A stretch of 48,572 nt of DNA from Thermoanaerobaculia bacterium (GTDB lineage Bacteria; Acidobacteriota; Thermoanaerobaculia; Gp7-AA8). Below, piece by piece: positions 16,149 to 25,555 of the stretch. The stretch is taken from the NCBI GenBank assembly GCA_017883235.1, contig JADGNY010000005.1:71180-119751 (forward strand). The letters are read 5' to 3'. The number at the start of each line of letters is the position of its first letter. The stretch's first letter is position 1. The position numbers and the translations under genes were made by a program. The notes below the pieces were generated by a model that saw nothing but the letters and a program-made list of their open reading frames with translations, had not been told where the DNA came from and made no database searches.

Positions 16149-16496
16149 ATGAAAGACATCCATGGACGTGCGTTCGATTTTGCATGCAGCCTGGTGCGGC
16201 TTCACCGGATGACGACGACAAGCAAAGTGGCTGCGCCGCTGCTGCGCGAGCTGCTGCGCTTCGGCCTCTCGATCGGATCCATTCTCGAAGAAGCGGAATC
16301 GTTCCACGACAAAGCGGATTTCATCGCCCGCTGCCGCGTCTCCCTCCGCGAAGCCCGCAAGACGCTCTACTGGCTGCGGCTCCTCGATGCGACGAAAACG
16401 ATCAAGTCTCCGCGGCTTGCTCCGTTGACGAAAGAGGCGCGGGAGATTGTGGCGTCTTTGTCGGCAATCATCAGAAACGCCAACCTGCCGAAGTGA
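16149..16496 (+). CDS. Four-helix-bundle protein (23S rRNA IVS / S23 type)
   Basis: A 115-residue helical protein of the S23/four-helix-bundle family: IHGRAFDFACSLVRL, LLRELLRFGLSIGSILEEAESFHDKADFIARCRVSLREARKTLYWLRLL. Related proteins are encoded in 23S rRNA intervening sequences, as stand-alone genes and next to retroelement accessory genes; the biochemical role is unclear. ATG 16149 lies 8 nt after the imuB stop with AGGTG upstream. It is co-directional within the operon, between imuB and dnaE2, where no such gene is normally expected. Confidence 0.85.
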   Translation: MKDIHGRAFDFACSLVRLHRMTTTSKVAAPLLRELLRFGLSIGSILEEAESFHDKADFIARCRVSLREARKTLYWLRLLDATKTIKSPRLAPLTKEAREIVASLSAIIRNANLPK

Positions 16497-16515
16497 CTAC
16501 TCAGGGTATTTAACA

Positions 16516-19500
16516 TTGAACATTCAACATTTCCGCCTTCCCGCGGGCGCGCGAAAGGAGCGTGCCCGCAAACGCCCCTGGCACATCGTCAAAGCCCCAC
16601 CCCGCCCCTACGCCGAACTGCGGACCGCCTCCGCCTTTTCCTTCCTCGACGGCGCGAGCCTCCCCGAGGACCTCATTCACACCGCCGCGCAGAAAGACAT
16701 CCCGGCGATGGCGTTGATCGATACGAATGGCGTCTACGGTGCGCCGCGGTTTTATGGAGCGGCCAAGAAAACGGGCGTTCGGGCCATCGTCGGCGCCGAG
16801 GTTGTCGTCGACAACGACCTACCGGTGAAGGGGCTGACGCTCACGAGGATGGATGCGGCGCGGTCGAACGCGCGGGAGATGCGGCTTACGCTCCTCGTCG
16901 AAAGTCATGACGGCTATCGCAATCTCTGCAAGCTCCTCACGGCCGGCGCGCTCGGCCGGCCGAAAGGGGAAGCGCGGTTCACCTGGGACCTCATCGCGCA
17001 GCACGCCGGGGGGCTGCACTGCATCACCGGCGGTGACGAAGGGCCGCTTGTGCATGCACTGCGCAAAGGCGGCATCACCGAGGCGGAAACGGCGTTGCAC
17101 AGGATCAGCGGCATCTTCAGTGGGCGCACGCATATCGAACTGCAACGGCATCATCGCCGCGACGAAGAGCATCGCAACATCGCCCTCGTAGAGCTGGCGC
17201 GCCGTTTCCGGCTACCGATCATCGCCACGAATGGCGTCCGCTATGCGCGTGCCGAGGACAAAGAGCTGCATGACATCGTCACCTGCATCCGCGAAAGGCG
17301 CAATGTCGACAACGCCGGCCGGCTGCTCGGCGTCAATCGCGAGCGGCACATCAAGGATGCCGGCGAGATGGCGGCGCTCTTCGCCGACCTGCCCGAGGCG
17401 CTCGACGGCGCGTGGGAGCTCGCCAATACGCTCGACTTCACGCTGGCGAACCTCGGCTATCGTTTTCCCGACTACCCGCTGCCACCCGGCGAGTCGGCGA
17501 ATTCGTTCCTCCGCAAGATCGCCTGGAACGGCGCCACCATGCGCTTCCGGCCGCTCACTGCCAAAGCGCAGGCGCAGATCGAGAAAGAGCTGGCCACGAT
17601 CGAGAAGCTCGACCTGGCCGGCTACTTCCTCATCGTCTGGGACATCGTTCAGTTCTGCCAGCGCGAGAAGATCCTCGTGCAGGGACGCGGCTCGGCGGCC
17701 AACAGCGCGGTCTGTTACGCGCTCGGCATCACCGCGGTCGATCCCGTTTCGATGGAGTTGCTGTTCGAGCGGTTTCTCTCCGAGGAGCGTGGCGAGTGGC
17801 CGGACATCGACCTCGACCTCCCCTCGGGCGATCAACGCGAGCGCGTCATCCAGCACGTCTACCAAACATACGGCGTGCACGGCTCGGCCATGACCGCGAA
17901 CGTCATCACCTATCGCGACCGTTCGGCGGCGCGCGAGGTCGGCAAGGCGCTCGGCTTCTCACTGGAGCAGGCCGACAAACTCTCCAAGACCCTCGGCACC
18001 TGGAACTTCGGCGAGATCCGCGAGCGCGCCGAAACGATGCCGCGGGAGCTGGAAGCAGCGGGCTTCGATCCCACCGACTTGCGCGTGCAGCACTTCATGC
18101 GCCTGCAGATGCAGATCCAGAATCTGCCGCGCCACCTCGGGCAACACTCCGGCGGGATGGTCATGGCCAAAGGACGGCTCGACGAAGTCGTTCCGCTCGA
18201 ACCGGCGGCGATGCCGGGCCGTGTGGTCATCCAGTGGGACAAGGAAGATTGCGCGGACCTCGGCATCATCAAGGTCGATCTGCTCGGTCTGGGCATGCTG
18301 GCAGCGATCGAGGAGATGATCCCGCTGATCCGCACGAACGAGGGCATCGACGTCGACCTCGCCCATCTGCCGCAGGACGACAAGCGCGTCTACAAAATGC
18401 TCAATGAGGCCGACACGGTGGGCATGTTCCAGGTCGAGAGCCGCGCGCAGATGGCCTCGTTGCCGCGCAATGCGCCGGCGAAGTTCTACGACATCGTCGT
18501 ACAGGTGGCCATCATCCGCCCCGGCCCCATCGTCGGCGGCATGGTCAAGCCGTTCTTCGACCGCCGCCAGGGCAAAGCGCCGCTCGAATACCCGCATCCT
18601 TGTCTCGAGCCGATCCTCCGCCGCACGCTCGGTGTGCCTCTGTTTCAGGAGCAACTGCTGCGCATGGCCATGGTGGCGGCCGACTTCACCGGCGGCGAAG
18701 CGGAGGAGCTGCGGCGGGCCATGGGGTTCAAGCGGTCGATGGAGCGGATGGCCGAAATCGAAACGCGGCTCCGCTCCGGGATGACGAAGAACGGCATCGA
18801 TGGGCCGGCGCAGGATCAGATCGTCAAGTCGATCACCTCGTTCGCACTGTACGGGTTCCCCGAGTCACACGCGGCGAGCTTCGCGCTCATCGCCTACGCC
18901 AGCGCCTATCTGAAAGCGCATCATCCGGCGGCGTTCTACATCGCCCTGATGAACGCCTGGCCGATGGGTTTCTATCATCCGGCCACACTGATCAAGGACG
19001 CGGAACGGCACGGCGTCACGGTGCTTCCGATCGACGTCAGTCACTCCGGCTGGCATTGCCGCTGGGAAAACGGCGGTGTGCGCCTCGGCATGAAATTCGT
19101 GAAGGGACTGCGTGCGTCGGCGGCGGTTTCGATCGAAGCGGCCACGCCATTCCGCGATGCCGACGATCTGGCCATCCGCGCAAACCTGCGCGGCGATCAG
19201 CTCACGAAGCTCGCCTACGCCGGTGCGCTGGCATCCCTCGGCCTGCGTCGCCGCGCGTCACTCTGGCAGGCCGCGCAGGCCGCGAAACCGGCTGGTGAAC
19301 TGTTCGAAGAAACACAAACCCCTGTCATCCTGAGCCGCCGACACCCCGGAGGGGTCGAGGACGGCGAAGGATCCCCGGCTGAAACCGGCAACCGGACATC
19401 CGCGATTTCAGCCGGGGATCGGCTCAGGATGGCAGGCTCGTCCCCGCTTCAGGAAATGTCGCCCGCAGAGGAAACACTCGCCGATTACGCGGCGACCGAC

Positions 19501-19869
19501 CTGACCGCGGGCCCGCACCTGCTCACTCATTTCCGGCCGCAACTGACGCGCGACGGCGTCTACTCGGCGAAACAGTTGAAGAAACTGCCGAACGGGAAAC
19601 GGGTGGCCACCGCCGGCGCGGTCATCGTGCGCCAGCGGCCGGGGACCGCCAAGGGATTCGTCTTCCTGACACTCGAAGATGAAACGGGCATCTCACAGGC
19701 CATTGTGAAGCCCGACCTCTTCCGCGACCATCGCGCGCTGATCGTCGGCTCGCCGGGATTGATCGTCGAGGGGATTCTGCAGAACGAGGATGGACAATGC
19801 TCCGTCCGCGCGGATAAGTTCTGGTCACTCGACGGGGTTGGCGAAGTGGCCAGTCACGACTTCCACTGA
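16516..19869 (+). CDS. dnaE2: Error-prone DNA polymerase III alpha subunit DnaE2
   Basis: About 1117 residues, the catalytic partner of ImuA/ImuB. The PHP domain opens with YAELRTASAFSFLDGAS; the polymerase domain has VQGRGSAANSAVCYALGITAVDP and the catalytic WPDIDLDLPSG; LPRHLGQHSGGMVM and the helix-hairpin-helix part follow; an OB domain (GAVIVRQRPGTAKGFVFLTLEDETG) and the terminal SHDFH are typical of DnaE2 rather than DnaE1. The start is uncertain: TTG 16516 is the only start-type codon in frame just before the PHP domain, while an ATG at 16447 would overlap the preceding gene. A 38-codon palindromic repeat copy is embedded at 19322-19435 before the OB domain. Confidence 0.93.
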   Translation: MNIQHFRLPAGARKERARKRPWHIVKAPPRPYAELRTASAFSFLDGASLPEDLIHTAAQKDIPAMALIDTNGVYGAPRFYGAAKKTGVRAIVGAEVVVDNDLPVKGLTLTRMDAARSNAREMRLTLLVESHDGYRNLCKLLTAGALGRPKGEARFTWDLIAQHAGGLHCITGGDEGPLVHALRKGGITEAETALHRISGIFSGRTHIELQRHHRRDEEHRNIALVELARRFRLPIIATNGVRYARAEDKELHDIVTCIRERRNVDNAGRLLGVNRERHIKDAGEMAALFADLPEALDGAWELANTLDFTLANLGYRFPDYPLPPGESANSFLRKIAWNGATMRFRPLTAKAQAQIEKELATIEKLDLAGYFLIVWDIVQFCQREKILVQGRGSAANSAVCYALGITAVDPVSMELLFERFLSEERGEWPDIDLDLPSGDQRERVIQHVYQTYGVHGSAMTANVITYRDRSAAREVGKALGFSLEQADKLSKTLGTWNFGEIRERAETMPRELEAAGFDPTDLRVQHFMRLQMQIQNLPRHLGQHSGGMVMAKGRLDEVVPLEPAAMPGRVVIQWDKEDCADLGIIKVDLLGLGMLAAIEEMIPLIRTNEGIDVDLAHLPQDDKRVYKMLNEADTVGMFQVESRAQMASLPRNAPAKFYDIVVQVAIIRPGPIVGGMVKPFFDRRQGKAPLEYPHPCLEPILRRTLGVPLFQEQLLRMAMVAADFTGGEAEELRRAMGFKRSMERMAEIETRLRSGMTKNGIDGPAQDQIVKSITSFALYGFPESHAASFALIAYASAYLKAHHPAAFYIALMNAWPMGFYHPATLIKDAERHGVTVLPIDVSHSGWHCRWENGGVRLGMKFVKGLRASAAVSIEAATPFRDADDLAIRANLRGDQLTKLAYAGALASLGLRRRASLWQAAQAAKPAGELFEETQTPVILSRRHPGGVEDGEGSPAETGNRTSAISAGDRLRMAGSSPLQEMSPAEETLADYAATDLTAGPHLLTHFRPQLTRDGVYSAKQLKKLPNGKRVATAGAVIVRQRPGTAKGFVFLTLEDETGISQAIVKPDLFRDHRALIVGSPGLIVEGILQNEDGQCSVRADKFWSLDGVGEVASHDFH
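19322..19435. repeat. GTCATCCTGAGC-family palindrome inside dnaE2
   Basis: CTGTCATCCTGAGCCGCC at 19322 is mirrored by GGCTCAGGATGGCAG at 19421-19435, with an inner 15-bp pair (19370-19384 with 19406-19420). The 114-bp copy is a multiple of three and is read through as about 38 residues in a linker of DnaE2. Confidence 0.85.
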
Positions 19870-19887
19870 GACTGCGGCGGAGCTTTT

Positions 19888-20121
19888 TCATCCAGACGTT
19901 AGTAAACTTTGCCACAGGCAGTAGATGAGCCAATCGCGAAACCGATGTGGCACAGACTCTGTGCCTTGGGGCGGCACGAGCACCGCCTTCTGCAGTTTCT
20001 CGTGTATGGTCGGCATGACTTTGTCCACTAGGTCGAACGTGACCAGCCGCTTCCCGTTCTTCACCTCGATTTTCTGAGGATTGGAAGGCGAAGCGCTGCG
20101 CGCTTCGCCTTCCGCCATCAT
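19888..20121 (-). CDS. Short hypothetical protein, end made of repeat sequence
   Basis: About 77 residues. The ATG at 20121 overlaps the stop of the upstream secreted protein by one base (TGATG), so translation could be coupled. Residues IEVKNGKRLVTFDLVDKVMPTIHEKLQKAVLVPPQ look protein-like, but the first part is encoded by a GAAGGCGAAGCG palindrome and the last ~25 residues by the TGTGGCACAGAC repeat. It is probably a gene truncated by that repeat or a chance frame. Confidence 0.35.
   Translation of the reverse strand: MMAEGEARSASPSNPQKIEVKNGKRLVTFDLVDKVMPTIHEKLQKAVLVPPQGTESVPHRFRDWLIYCLWQSLLTSG
19921..19962. repeat. TGTGGCACAGAC-family repeat, short copy
   Basis: GTAGATGAGCCAAT followed by ACCGATGTGGCACAGACTC matches the left part of the copy at 42264-42405, including bases outside the hairpin. 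Only the left arm and a short return (TGTGCC) remain. Confidence 0.7.
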
Positions 20122-22484
20122 CACTGCTTCTTATCTTTCGGTACGGACACGGTCGTTTTGCCGGGCGCCGTCGGACACTTGACGGTGATCGTGTAGATGC
20201 GCCCGTTGCCGTTCCCGGCGCGCTCGGCGCGCAACAGCAGGTTATGCGAATCGACGATGACCCAGTCGGGAGCCGTATCGCCGTCGCCGGTACCGTTGAT
20301 CGGTTCATTGCTCGTCACCGAAACGCTGCAGACAGATGACGAGCTCGTCATCAGACGATGCGCGCTCGATGACGGCTCGTTGTACGCGAGCGTGACCGGC
20401 ACCAGCTTGTGATTCGCGCCGCCGCTCGCCGAGAGCACGGACGGCGACGGCGTGACGATGACGACTTCGCCGAACTTAGCGATCCAGCAGTCGCTACTCC
20501 CGTTGATCGTGGGAAAGAGGGCATTCAGCGTCGGGAAATTGGTCTGGGTCGTGTAGCCGCTAGCGTAGATACTGCCGGCCGCGTCGACGCCGACGCTCTC
20601 TGCGTATGAGCCGCCCGGGAATTCGCCGCCGAGATAGGTTGAGAAGTCAGTCGCGTCGCCGGCCGGTGAAAGGCGGGTGATGAATGCAGTGTCCAGGCTA
20701 GTCAGGAGATTCTGGACCGGGCTTGCGAGCGGGAAATTGGGCGAGCGCGTGACCCCGACAGCCACCGCGCGGCCGGTGGCGTCGACGGCGACGGCCCACG
20801 CGTCGTCATTGCCGGTGCCGCCGAGGTAGGTCGAGTAGACGACGGCGCCGTTCGGATCGAACTTCGTGACCACCGCGTCGTGGCACGGGACGAGATCGCC
20901 GCCTCCGCACGTCGTCTGGAACGCGCCGGCGGTCACCGGATAGTCGGACGAGTACGTGACGCCCGCGGCGTACGCGTTGCCCAGGTCATCGGCGGCCACG
21001 GCGTAGAACTCATCGTCGCCGCTCCCGCCGAAGTACGTCGAGTAGAGCAGCGCGCCCGTCGGGCCGAACTTGGCGATGTAGCCGTCGCGGATCCCGTTGA
21101 GCGCCGGCTGTGCGGCATTGAGTGTGGGGAAGTCGCTCGCCTTCGTGCTGGCGACGACATAGCTGTTGCCGAGCGCATCGGTCGCGGCGCCGAATGCGTC
21201 GCTGGCGTAGCCCGGGCTGCCGAAGTATGTCGAGAACAGCACGCCGTTCCCCGCGGCGTTCAGCTTGAACACCACCGCCGCGATGCTCGAAGGCATCACC
21301 GGCTGGTACGCGTTCACCACCGGGAAGTCGTGGGACTGCGTGTTCGCGACAACGAGCGCCTGGCCGAGCGGATCGACGACGATGGCGTCACCGCCGAACT
21401 CACATCCCGAGCCGCCGTAGTAGGTCGAGTAGAGCAGTTGCGATCCGTCGGAGGAGATCTTCGACACGAACAGTTCATTGCAGCCGGCATCGGTCGGCTG
21501 CACAGCGTTGACCATAGGAAAGTCGAGCGACGATGTCCAGCCGAGCACATAGACGTTCCCCGCCAGATCGGTGGCGATTCCGCGCGGATAGTCGAGCGAC
21601 GTGCCGCCGAAGTAGATCGAGAAGAGCAGCGTCTGGCCGTCGGGCGAGAACTTGGTGACAGAGATGTCGGAGCCGCCGCCGGGTGAGAACTGCAGTGTGC
21701 TCAGGCTCTTGATGCCGGGGTAGGCCGTGATGAACAGATTGCCCGCGGGATCAACGGCCGAGTGGATGTAGGCCTCGCCGCCGGGCCCTCCGAAATACGT
21801 CGAATAGATCAGCACCGGATCGATGGTCAACGGATGCCTGCGATCATAGCCGCCGATACGGAAGCGGATACGCGATCCGTCGACGACATATCGCCCGGCG
21901 ATCTCGCGCCGCGCGCCGTCGATGGTTTGATACACGACCGGCGCGTTCTGAATCACTTCGCGATCGCCGACGCGCAGATGGAGGCGCCCGCCGTCATCGA
22001 GCGCAACATGGTTCGCTCCGCGGAAGCGCAGTGCGATGCGCGACGGATCGGCACCCGGTGCGACCACGAGATCGTACTCGAGCTGCTTTCCGTTGCCGTA
22101 GTAGATGGCGTCGATGCCGGGCCAGACGCCGGCCTGCCGTACGCGCGCGAAGTTGGGGATGTTGTTCCTCCACTTCGCGTGATCGTTACCCATGAAATAG
22201 CTCGACTTCGCGCGAAGCTCGTCGATGGCCTCGATGCGTGAGCCGGCGTTGGCGCCGATCAACTGCAGACGCAGCGTGGCATCGTCGAGACGCAACGACG
22301 CGCCATGGCGGTCGATCACGACGCTGTACTGCTGACCGCGCGCGGCGTAGAGCACCCCGGGCACGAACTGGCCGTGATTGGCCTCGAACGAGAGCGGCCG
22401 GTCGTAGGCTGCGGCTGGAACCGCGGCCATGGCTGGAACTGCCAAAACCAGAAACAAGCACACAAGAATGTGCGTACGGAGCAT
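20121..22484 (-). CDS. Secreted SBBP beta-propeller repeat protein
   Basis: A 787-residue exported protein. MLRTHILVCLFLVLAVPAMA is a signal peptide; ATG 22484 has a GAGGGAG ribosome site. The N-terminal domain (PLSFEANHGQF ... KSSYFMGNDHAKWRNNIPNFARVR ... VWPGIDAIYYGNGKQLEYDLVVAPGADPSRIALRF) is the conserved module that precedes SBBP repeats, followed by about eight repeats of the type YSTYFGGxxxD ... AVDxxGNxYVxGxTxSxDFP. A short terminal domain (residues ~680-787) contains two Cys and a Ser-rich part. Role unknown; the same architecture occurs at 38530-42105. Surface or periplasmic location is inferred from the signal peptide. Confidence 0.88.
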   Translation of the reverse strand: MLRTHILVCLFLVLAVPAMAAVPAAAYDRPLSFEANHGQFVPGVLYAARGQQYSVVIDRHGASLRLDDATLRLQLIGANAGSRIEAIDELRAKSSYFMGNDHAKWRNNIPNFARVRQAGVWPGIDAIYYGNGKQLEYDLVVAPGADPSRIALRFRGANHVALDDGGRLHLRVGDREVIQNAPVVYQTIDGARREIAGRYVVDGSRIRFRIGGYDRRHPLTIDPVLIYSTYFGGPGGEAYIHSAVDPAGNLFITAYPGIKSLSTLQFSPGGGSDISVTKFSPDGQTLLFSIYFGGTSLDYPRGIATDLAGNVYVLGWTSSLDFPMVNAVQPTDAGCNELFVSKISSDGSQLLYSTYYGGSGCEFGGDAIVVDPLGQALVVANTQSHDFPVVNAYQPVMPSSIAAVVFKLNAAGNGVLFSTYFGSPGYASDAFGAATDALGNSYVVASTKASDFPTLNAAQPALNGIRDGYIAKFGPTGALLYSTYFGGSGDDEFYAVAADDLGNAYAAGVTYSSDYPVTAGAFQTTCGGGDLVPCHDAVVTKFDPNGAVVYSTYLGGTGNDDAWAVAVDATGRAVAVGVTRSPNFPLASPVQNLLTSLDTAFITRLSPAGDATDFSTYLGGEFPGGSYAESVGVDAAGSIYASGYTTQTNFPTLNALFPTINGSSDCWIAKFGEVVIVTPSPSVLSASGGANHKLVPVTLAYNEPSSSAHRLMTSSSSVCSVSVTSNEPINGTGDGDTAPDWVIVDSHNLLLRAERAGNGNGRIYTITVKCPTAPGKTTVSVPKDKKQ

Positions 22485-22727
22485 GAGACTCTCCCTCAAG
22501 TAGTTGAAGCGTTTATTGTGGAAACCGGACCCAGCGTGAGGGTATCACAGACCTCAGCTCGGCTCGGTGTGATCCGGATGAGTGCGCACCGACATGGGCG
22601 GCCCGAACGCGTCACGCAGCGTGGAGGAAGGAGCGGGTACCATCGTCTGGCTGGCGACGCTGTGTGCCTGCCACATTGGCCCCTGGCTTGCGGCGGCGGT
22701 CTAACCGGAGATCCTGACGCTCCCGGT

Positions 22728-24686
22728 TCAGCGTTGGTCCTTGCCCTTCCCACGCCTCAGCCATTCCAGATTGTCGCGGGCATGCTCGGCGCCGGGCCGC
22801 AACGCGAGCGCGCGTACGAACGCTTGCTCCGCTTCACGATCGAGCCCGATCTGCGCCAGCGACCAGCCGAGGTTCGTCCAGGCATCAGCGGCGTTGGGGT
22901 CGTAGCGGAGCGCCTCGCGATTCGATAGCGCAGCGTCAAGAAAAAGCTTGCCGCCGATCTGTGGCAATCCCTGGTCGAAGCACTCCTGGTAACCGCGGCA
23001 AGGGATGATCCCCGGAGTCACTCCGGCGAGAGCGGAAACTGCGTTGAGGTCGCGCGGATCGTAGGACAACGCCACGCGGGCCAGCCGCTCGACCTCCGAA
23101 GTGTTGCCTGCGGCCGCGTAGACCTTCATCAGGAGAGTGCGCGGCTCGGGCCGCGCCGGGTCGATCCGTGACGCCGCCGTCAGCTCGAAAATCGCCTCCG
23201 GCGCGCGGCCGGCGCTGATGAGCCAGCGGCCGTAGTAGTAATGAGCGTCGACGTCATTATTCAAGGCCAGCGCGCGCTTGAAGTGTCTCTCCGCGGCGGC
23301 GTCATTCGACAACGCCCCTTCGACAATCCCCAGATTGATCTCCAGCGGCGGATAGCCCGGATTCATTTTCTCCGCCCGCTCGTAGTAATTCTTTGCCACG
23401 GCGTAGTTGCCCTTCATCATCTGCGAAAGTCCGTAGCTGAATAGTGCCCGGCCATTTGCCGGACTCTTCTGGATGGTGTCCTTCCACAGTGTCTCCTCCG
23501 TCGCCCACGCTCTGTTCCGCACCATCGTTCCGGCGCCCAGCGCGAAGATGGCAGCCACCACGATGCATGCGAACACGCGCCGATGACCCGCCAGAATCAC
23601 GTCGAGCATGAAGACGACCGCCAGCGCCAGCCCCATGTACGGCAGAAAGACGCGATGCTCGTTCACCACCTCCGCGAGCGGATAGATGCTCGACGTGGGA
23701 ACGAGAGCAATGGCGTACCACGACAGCCCGAACGCCGCGGGACGCATGCCTTCGCGCCGCGACAGGGAGCGGATGAGAACCAGGAGCAGGGCGACGAAGG
23801 CGAAGCCGGCCAGGGCGCGTGGGTCGTACCAATTCTCGAACGCGGTCCAATCGGTATCGGCGGTCAGTCCGATCGGCAGGAAAAAGAGCCGCGTGTAGTG
23901 CATCCAGCCGAAGCCCTGCGTCAGGAAGTAGTGCCACTTCGAGTTGCCGCCGGGGATCCACTCCGGCGCGTTCATCCTGTTCAGCACGAAGAGGAGAGCG
24001 GCACCGGTCAGGAACGAGGGCACGACCGCGGCCCAGGTCCCTTTCTTCCTGACGCTCCGCCCTTCGATAAGGATCAGGTAGACGAGGAGCAGCGGCGCGA
24101 AGATGACGATCTGCGCCTTGGCCAGCGCGCCGATGGCGATGGGGATCAGGTAGAGATGCCATCGCCGCGACCGCGGCGAGAACTGAATGAGCAGAAACGC
24201 GGCCAGCGTAGCGATCGCGGAGAGCTCTTCCGACCGCGCGGAGATCAGGTTCATCGTCTCCGTGTTCACCGTGTGGATCGACGCAATCGTGGCCGCTGCC
24301 AGCGCGATCCATCCATTGCACGGTGATGGACGCGCGACGTCGAGCGCTTTCAGAAAGAAGACCACCAGCATCGCCCAGATCACTAGCAGCAGAACGATCT
24401 GAGTGACATGGAACGCCACCGGATTGAGCGAGCCGGAGATCGCGAAGTCGACGGCATAGGTCAGCGTTACCAGCGGCCGATAGGTGGCGTGGTCGGCGCG
24501 CGTGCTGAAGGTGTGGGCGTCGCGGAAGAACAGCGGTATGTGGCGGAGACTGCGGATGAAGACGTTGTTGACGATGACGTGTCTGTCATCGAAGTGAAAT
24601 GCATTGTGGAGCGAGTTGCTGTAGACAAATACGATTGCGGCGGCCGCAAGGGCCGCCGCAATGAGGAATTGCCGGGACGCGCGCAT
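22728..24686 (-). CDS. TMTC-like GT-C membrane protein with TPR domain
   Basis: A 652-residue protein. The first two thirds hold about ten membrane helices and the GT-C signature of an acidic pair in the first outer loop (NAFHFDDRHVIVNN, D33-D34), followed by YRPLVTLTYAVDFAI; from about residue 410 there are tetratricopeptide repeats (SYGLSQMMKGNYAVAKNYYERAEKMNPGYPP ... AWTNLGWSLAQIGLDREAEQAFVRAL). This arrangement is that of TMTC-type protein O-mannosyltransferases, which use a polyprenyl-phosphate sugar to glycosylate Ser/Thr outside the cytoplasm; activity here is inferred. It starts 18 nt after the secreted protein gene on its right, so the two are probably co-transcribed. Confidence 0.8.
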   Translation of the reverse strand: MRASRQFLIAAALAAAAIVFVYSNSLHNAFHFDDRHVIVNNVFIRSLRHIPLFFRDAHTFSTRADHATYRPLVTLTYAVDFAISGSLNPVAFHVTQIVLLLVIWAMLVVFFLKALDVARPSPCNGWIALAAATIASIHTVNTETMNLISARSEELSAIATLAAFLLIQFSPRSRRWHLYLIPIAIGALAKAQIVIFAPLLLVYLILIEGRSVRKKGTWAAVVPSFLTGAALLFVLNRMNAPEWIPGGNSKWHYFLTQGFGWMHYTRLFFLPIGLTADTDWTAFENWYDPRALAGFAFVALLLVLIRSLSRREGMRPAAFGLSWYAIALVPTSSIYPLAEVVNEHRVFLPYMGLALAVVFMLDVILAGHRRVFACIVVAAIFALGAGTMVRNRAWATEETLWKDTIQKSPANGRALFSYGLSQMMKGNYAVAKNYYERAEKMNPGYPPLEINLGIVEGALSNDAAAERHFKRALALNNDVDAHYYYGRWLISAGRAPEAIFELTAASRIDPARPEPRTLLMKVYAAAGNTSEVERLARVALSYDPRDLNAVSALAGVTPGIIPCRGYQECFDQGLPQIGGKLFLDAALSNREALRYDPNAADAWTNLGWSLAQIGLDREAEQAFVRALALRPGAEHARDNLEWLRRGKGKDQR

Positions 24687-24704
24687 CGCGTCGATCGTGA
24701 GCCG

Positions 24705-25391
24705 TTACCGGTTGAAGCAGATCACGCCGGCGGCCGCGAAGCCGCGGTCTCTGCCGGCGGCGCCGTTGCCGTTATCGCCCGTGTGCAGGAAGACGAGATA
24801 ACGCGTATTCGGATTCAGCGGCGGGAAAAATCCCGTGTAGCTGAGCTGACCGAAGACCGGGTACGAGGTGTTGGTATCTTCGTTTGCAAGGATCCGGTTG
24901 CCCGCCTCGTAGGCGTTGAACCACGTCAGGCCGATCGTCGACGGAGGCGGCTGCAGCGTCGAGGACGAAGAGCGCGAAACAGGCAGGAGCGAATAGAAGA
25001 CGTCGATGCTGTGGGGGATGAAGTTCGGGTTCGCGATTCCAACGCCGATGACGCCGGCAAGGTCGGGGCTGGGAACGCTGAAGTCCTCCGGAGCGGTGAA
25101 CTTGTTCGGCGTGAACTGAATGCCGGCGCCGGTATAGAGGTAGGCGTTGCTGGCGGTCACCCAGGTGGAGCCGGATTGATTGTCATCACCCAGCTTCCAG
25201 TGGAAGCATTGCGAAGAACTGGCCGGGCCGGTGGGCGCGCCCGGGCCGTCGAGGGCAACGACGGTCTTGACGCCGGCCGTGTTGCCGACGGGACCAACCG
25301 CTCCGGCCGGAGCGGCAGCACTGGCTCCGACCGCGATGAGAACAATGACAGCCATCATGATCGCTAGGCGCACATTTCTAAGGTTCTGCAT
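24705..25391 (-). CDS. Secreted hypothetical protein with Gly/Pro-rich N-terminus
   Basis: A 228-residue exported protein, family not recognised. MQNLRNVRLAIMMAVIVLIAVGASAAAPAG is a signal peptide; ATG 25391 has AAGGAGAG 4-11 nt upstream. After a short Gly/Pro-rich stretch (GAVGPVGNTAGVK ... GPGAPTGPASSSQ) come strand-rich segments (FHWKLGDDNQSGS, LNPNTRYLVFLHTGD) with two Cys near the ends (QCFHW, VICFNR) that could bridge. It precedes the TMTC-like gene by 18 nt and may be a substrate or partner of it (inference). Confidence 0.72.
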   Translation of the reverse strand: MQNLRNVRLAIMMAVIVLIAVGASAAAPAGAVGPVGNTAGVKTVVALDGPGAPTGPASSSQCFHWKLGDDNQSGSTWVTASNAYLYTGAGIQFTPNKFTAPEDFSVPSPDLAGVIGVGIANPNFIPHSIDVFYSLLPVSRSSSSTLQPPPSTIGLTWFNAYEAGNRILANEDTNTSYPVFGQLSYTGFFPPLNPNTRYLVFLHTGDNGNGAAGRDRGFAAAGVICFNR

Positions 25392-25555
25392 CTGACTCTC
25401 CTTAAACAGTGTGGCGAGAGACTGAACCTCCTGACCGCTGCCGCGCGATCTCTCTAATCGCAAAGACAGCCTCCTCGGCCAGGTAAATAAAGTGAAGGGG
25501 AATTGCTGAAAAACGGACCGCCATGAGGCTAGACCAACCGTCATTAATTTACAAG

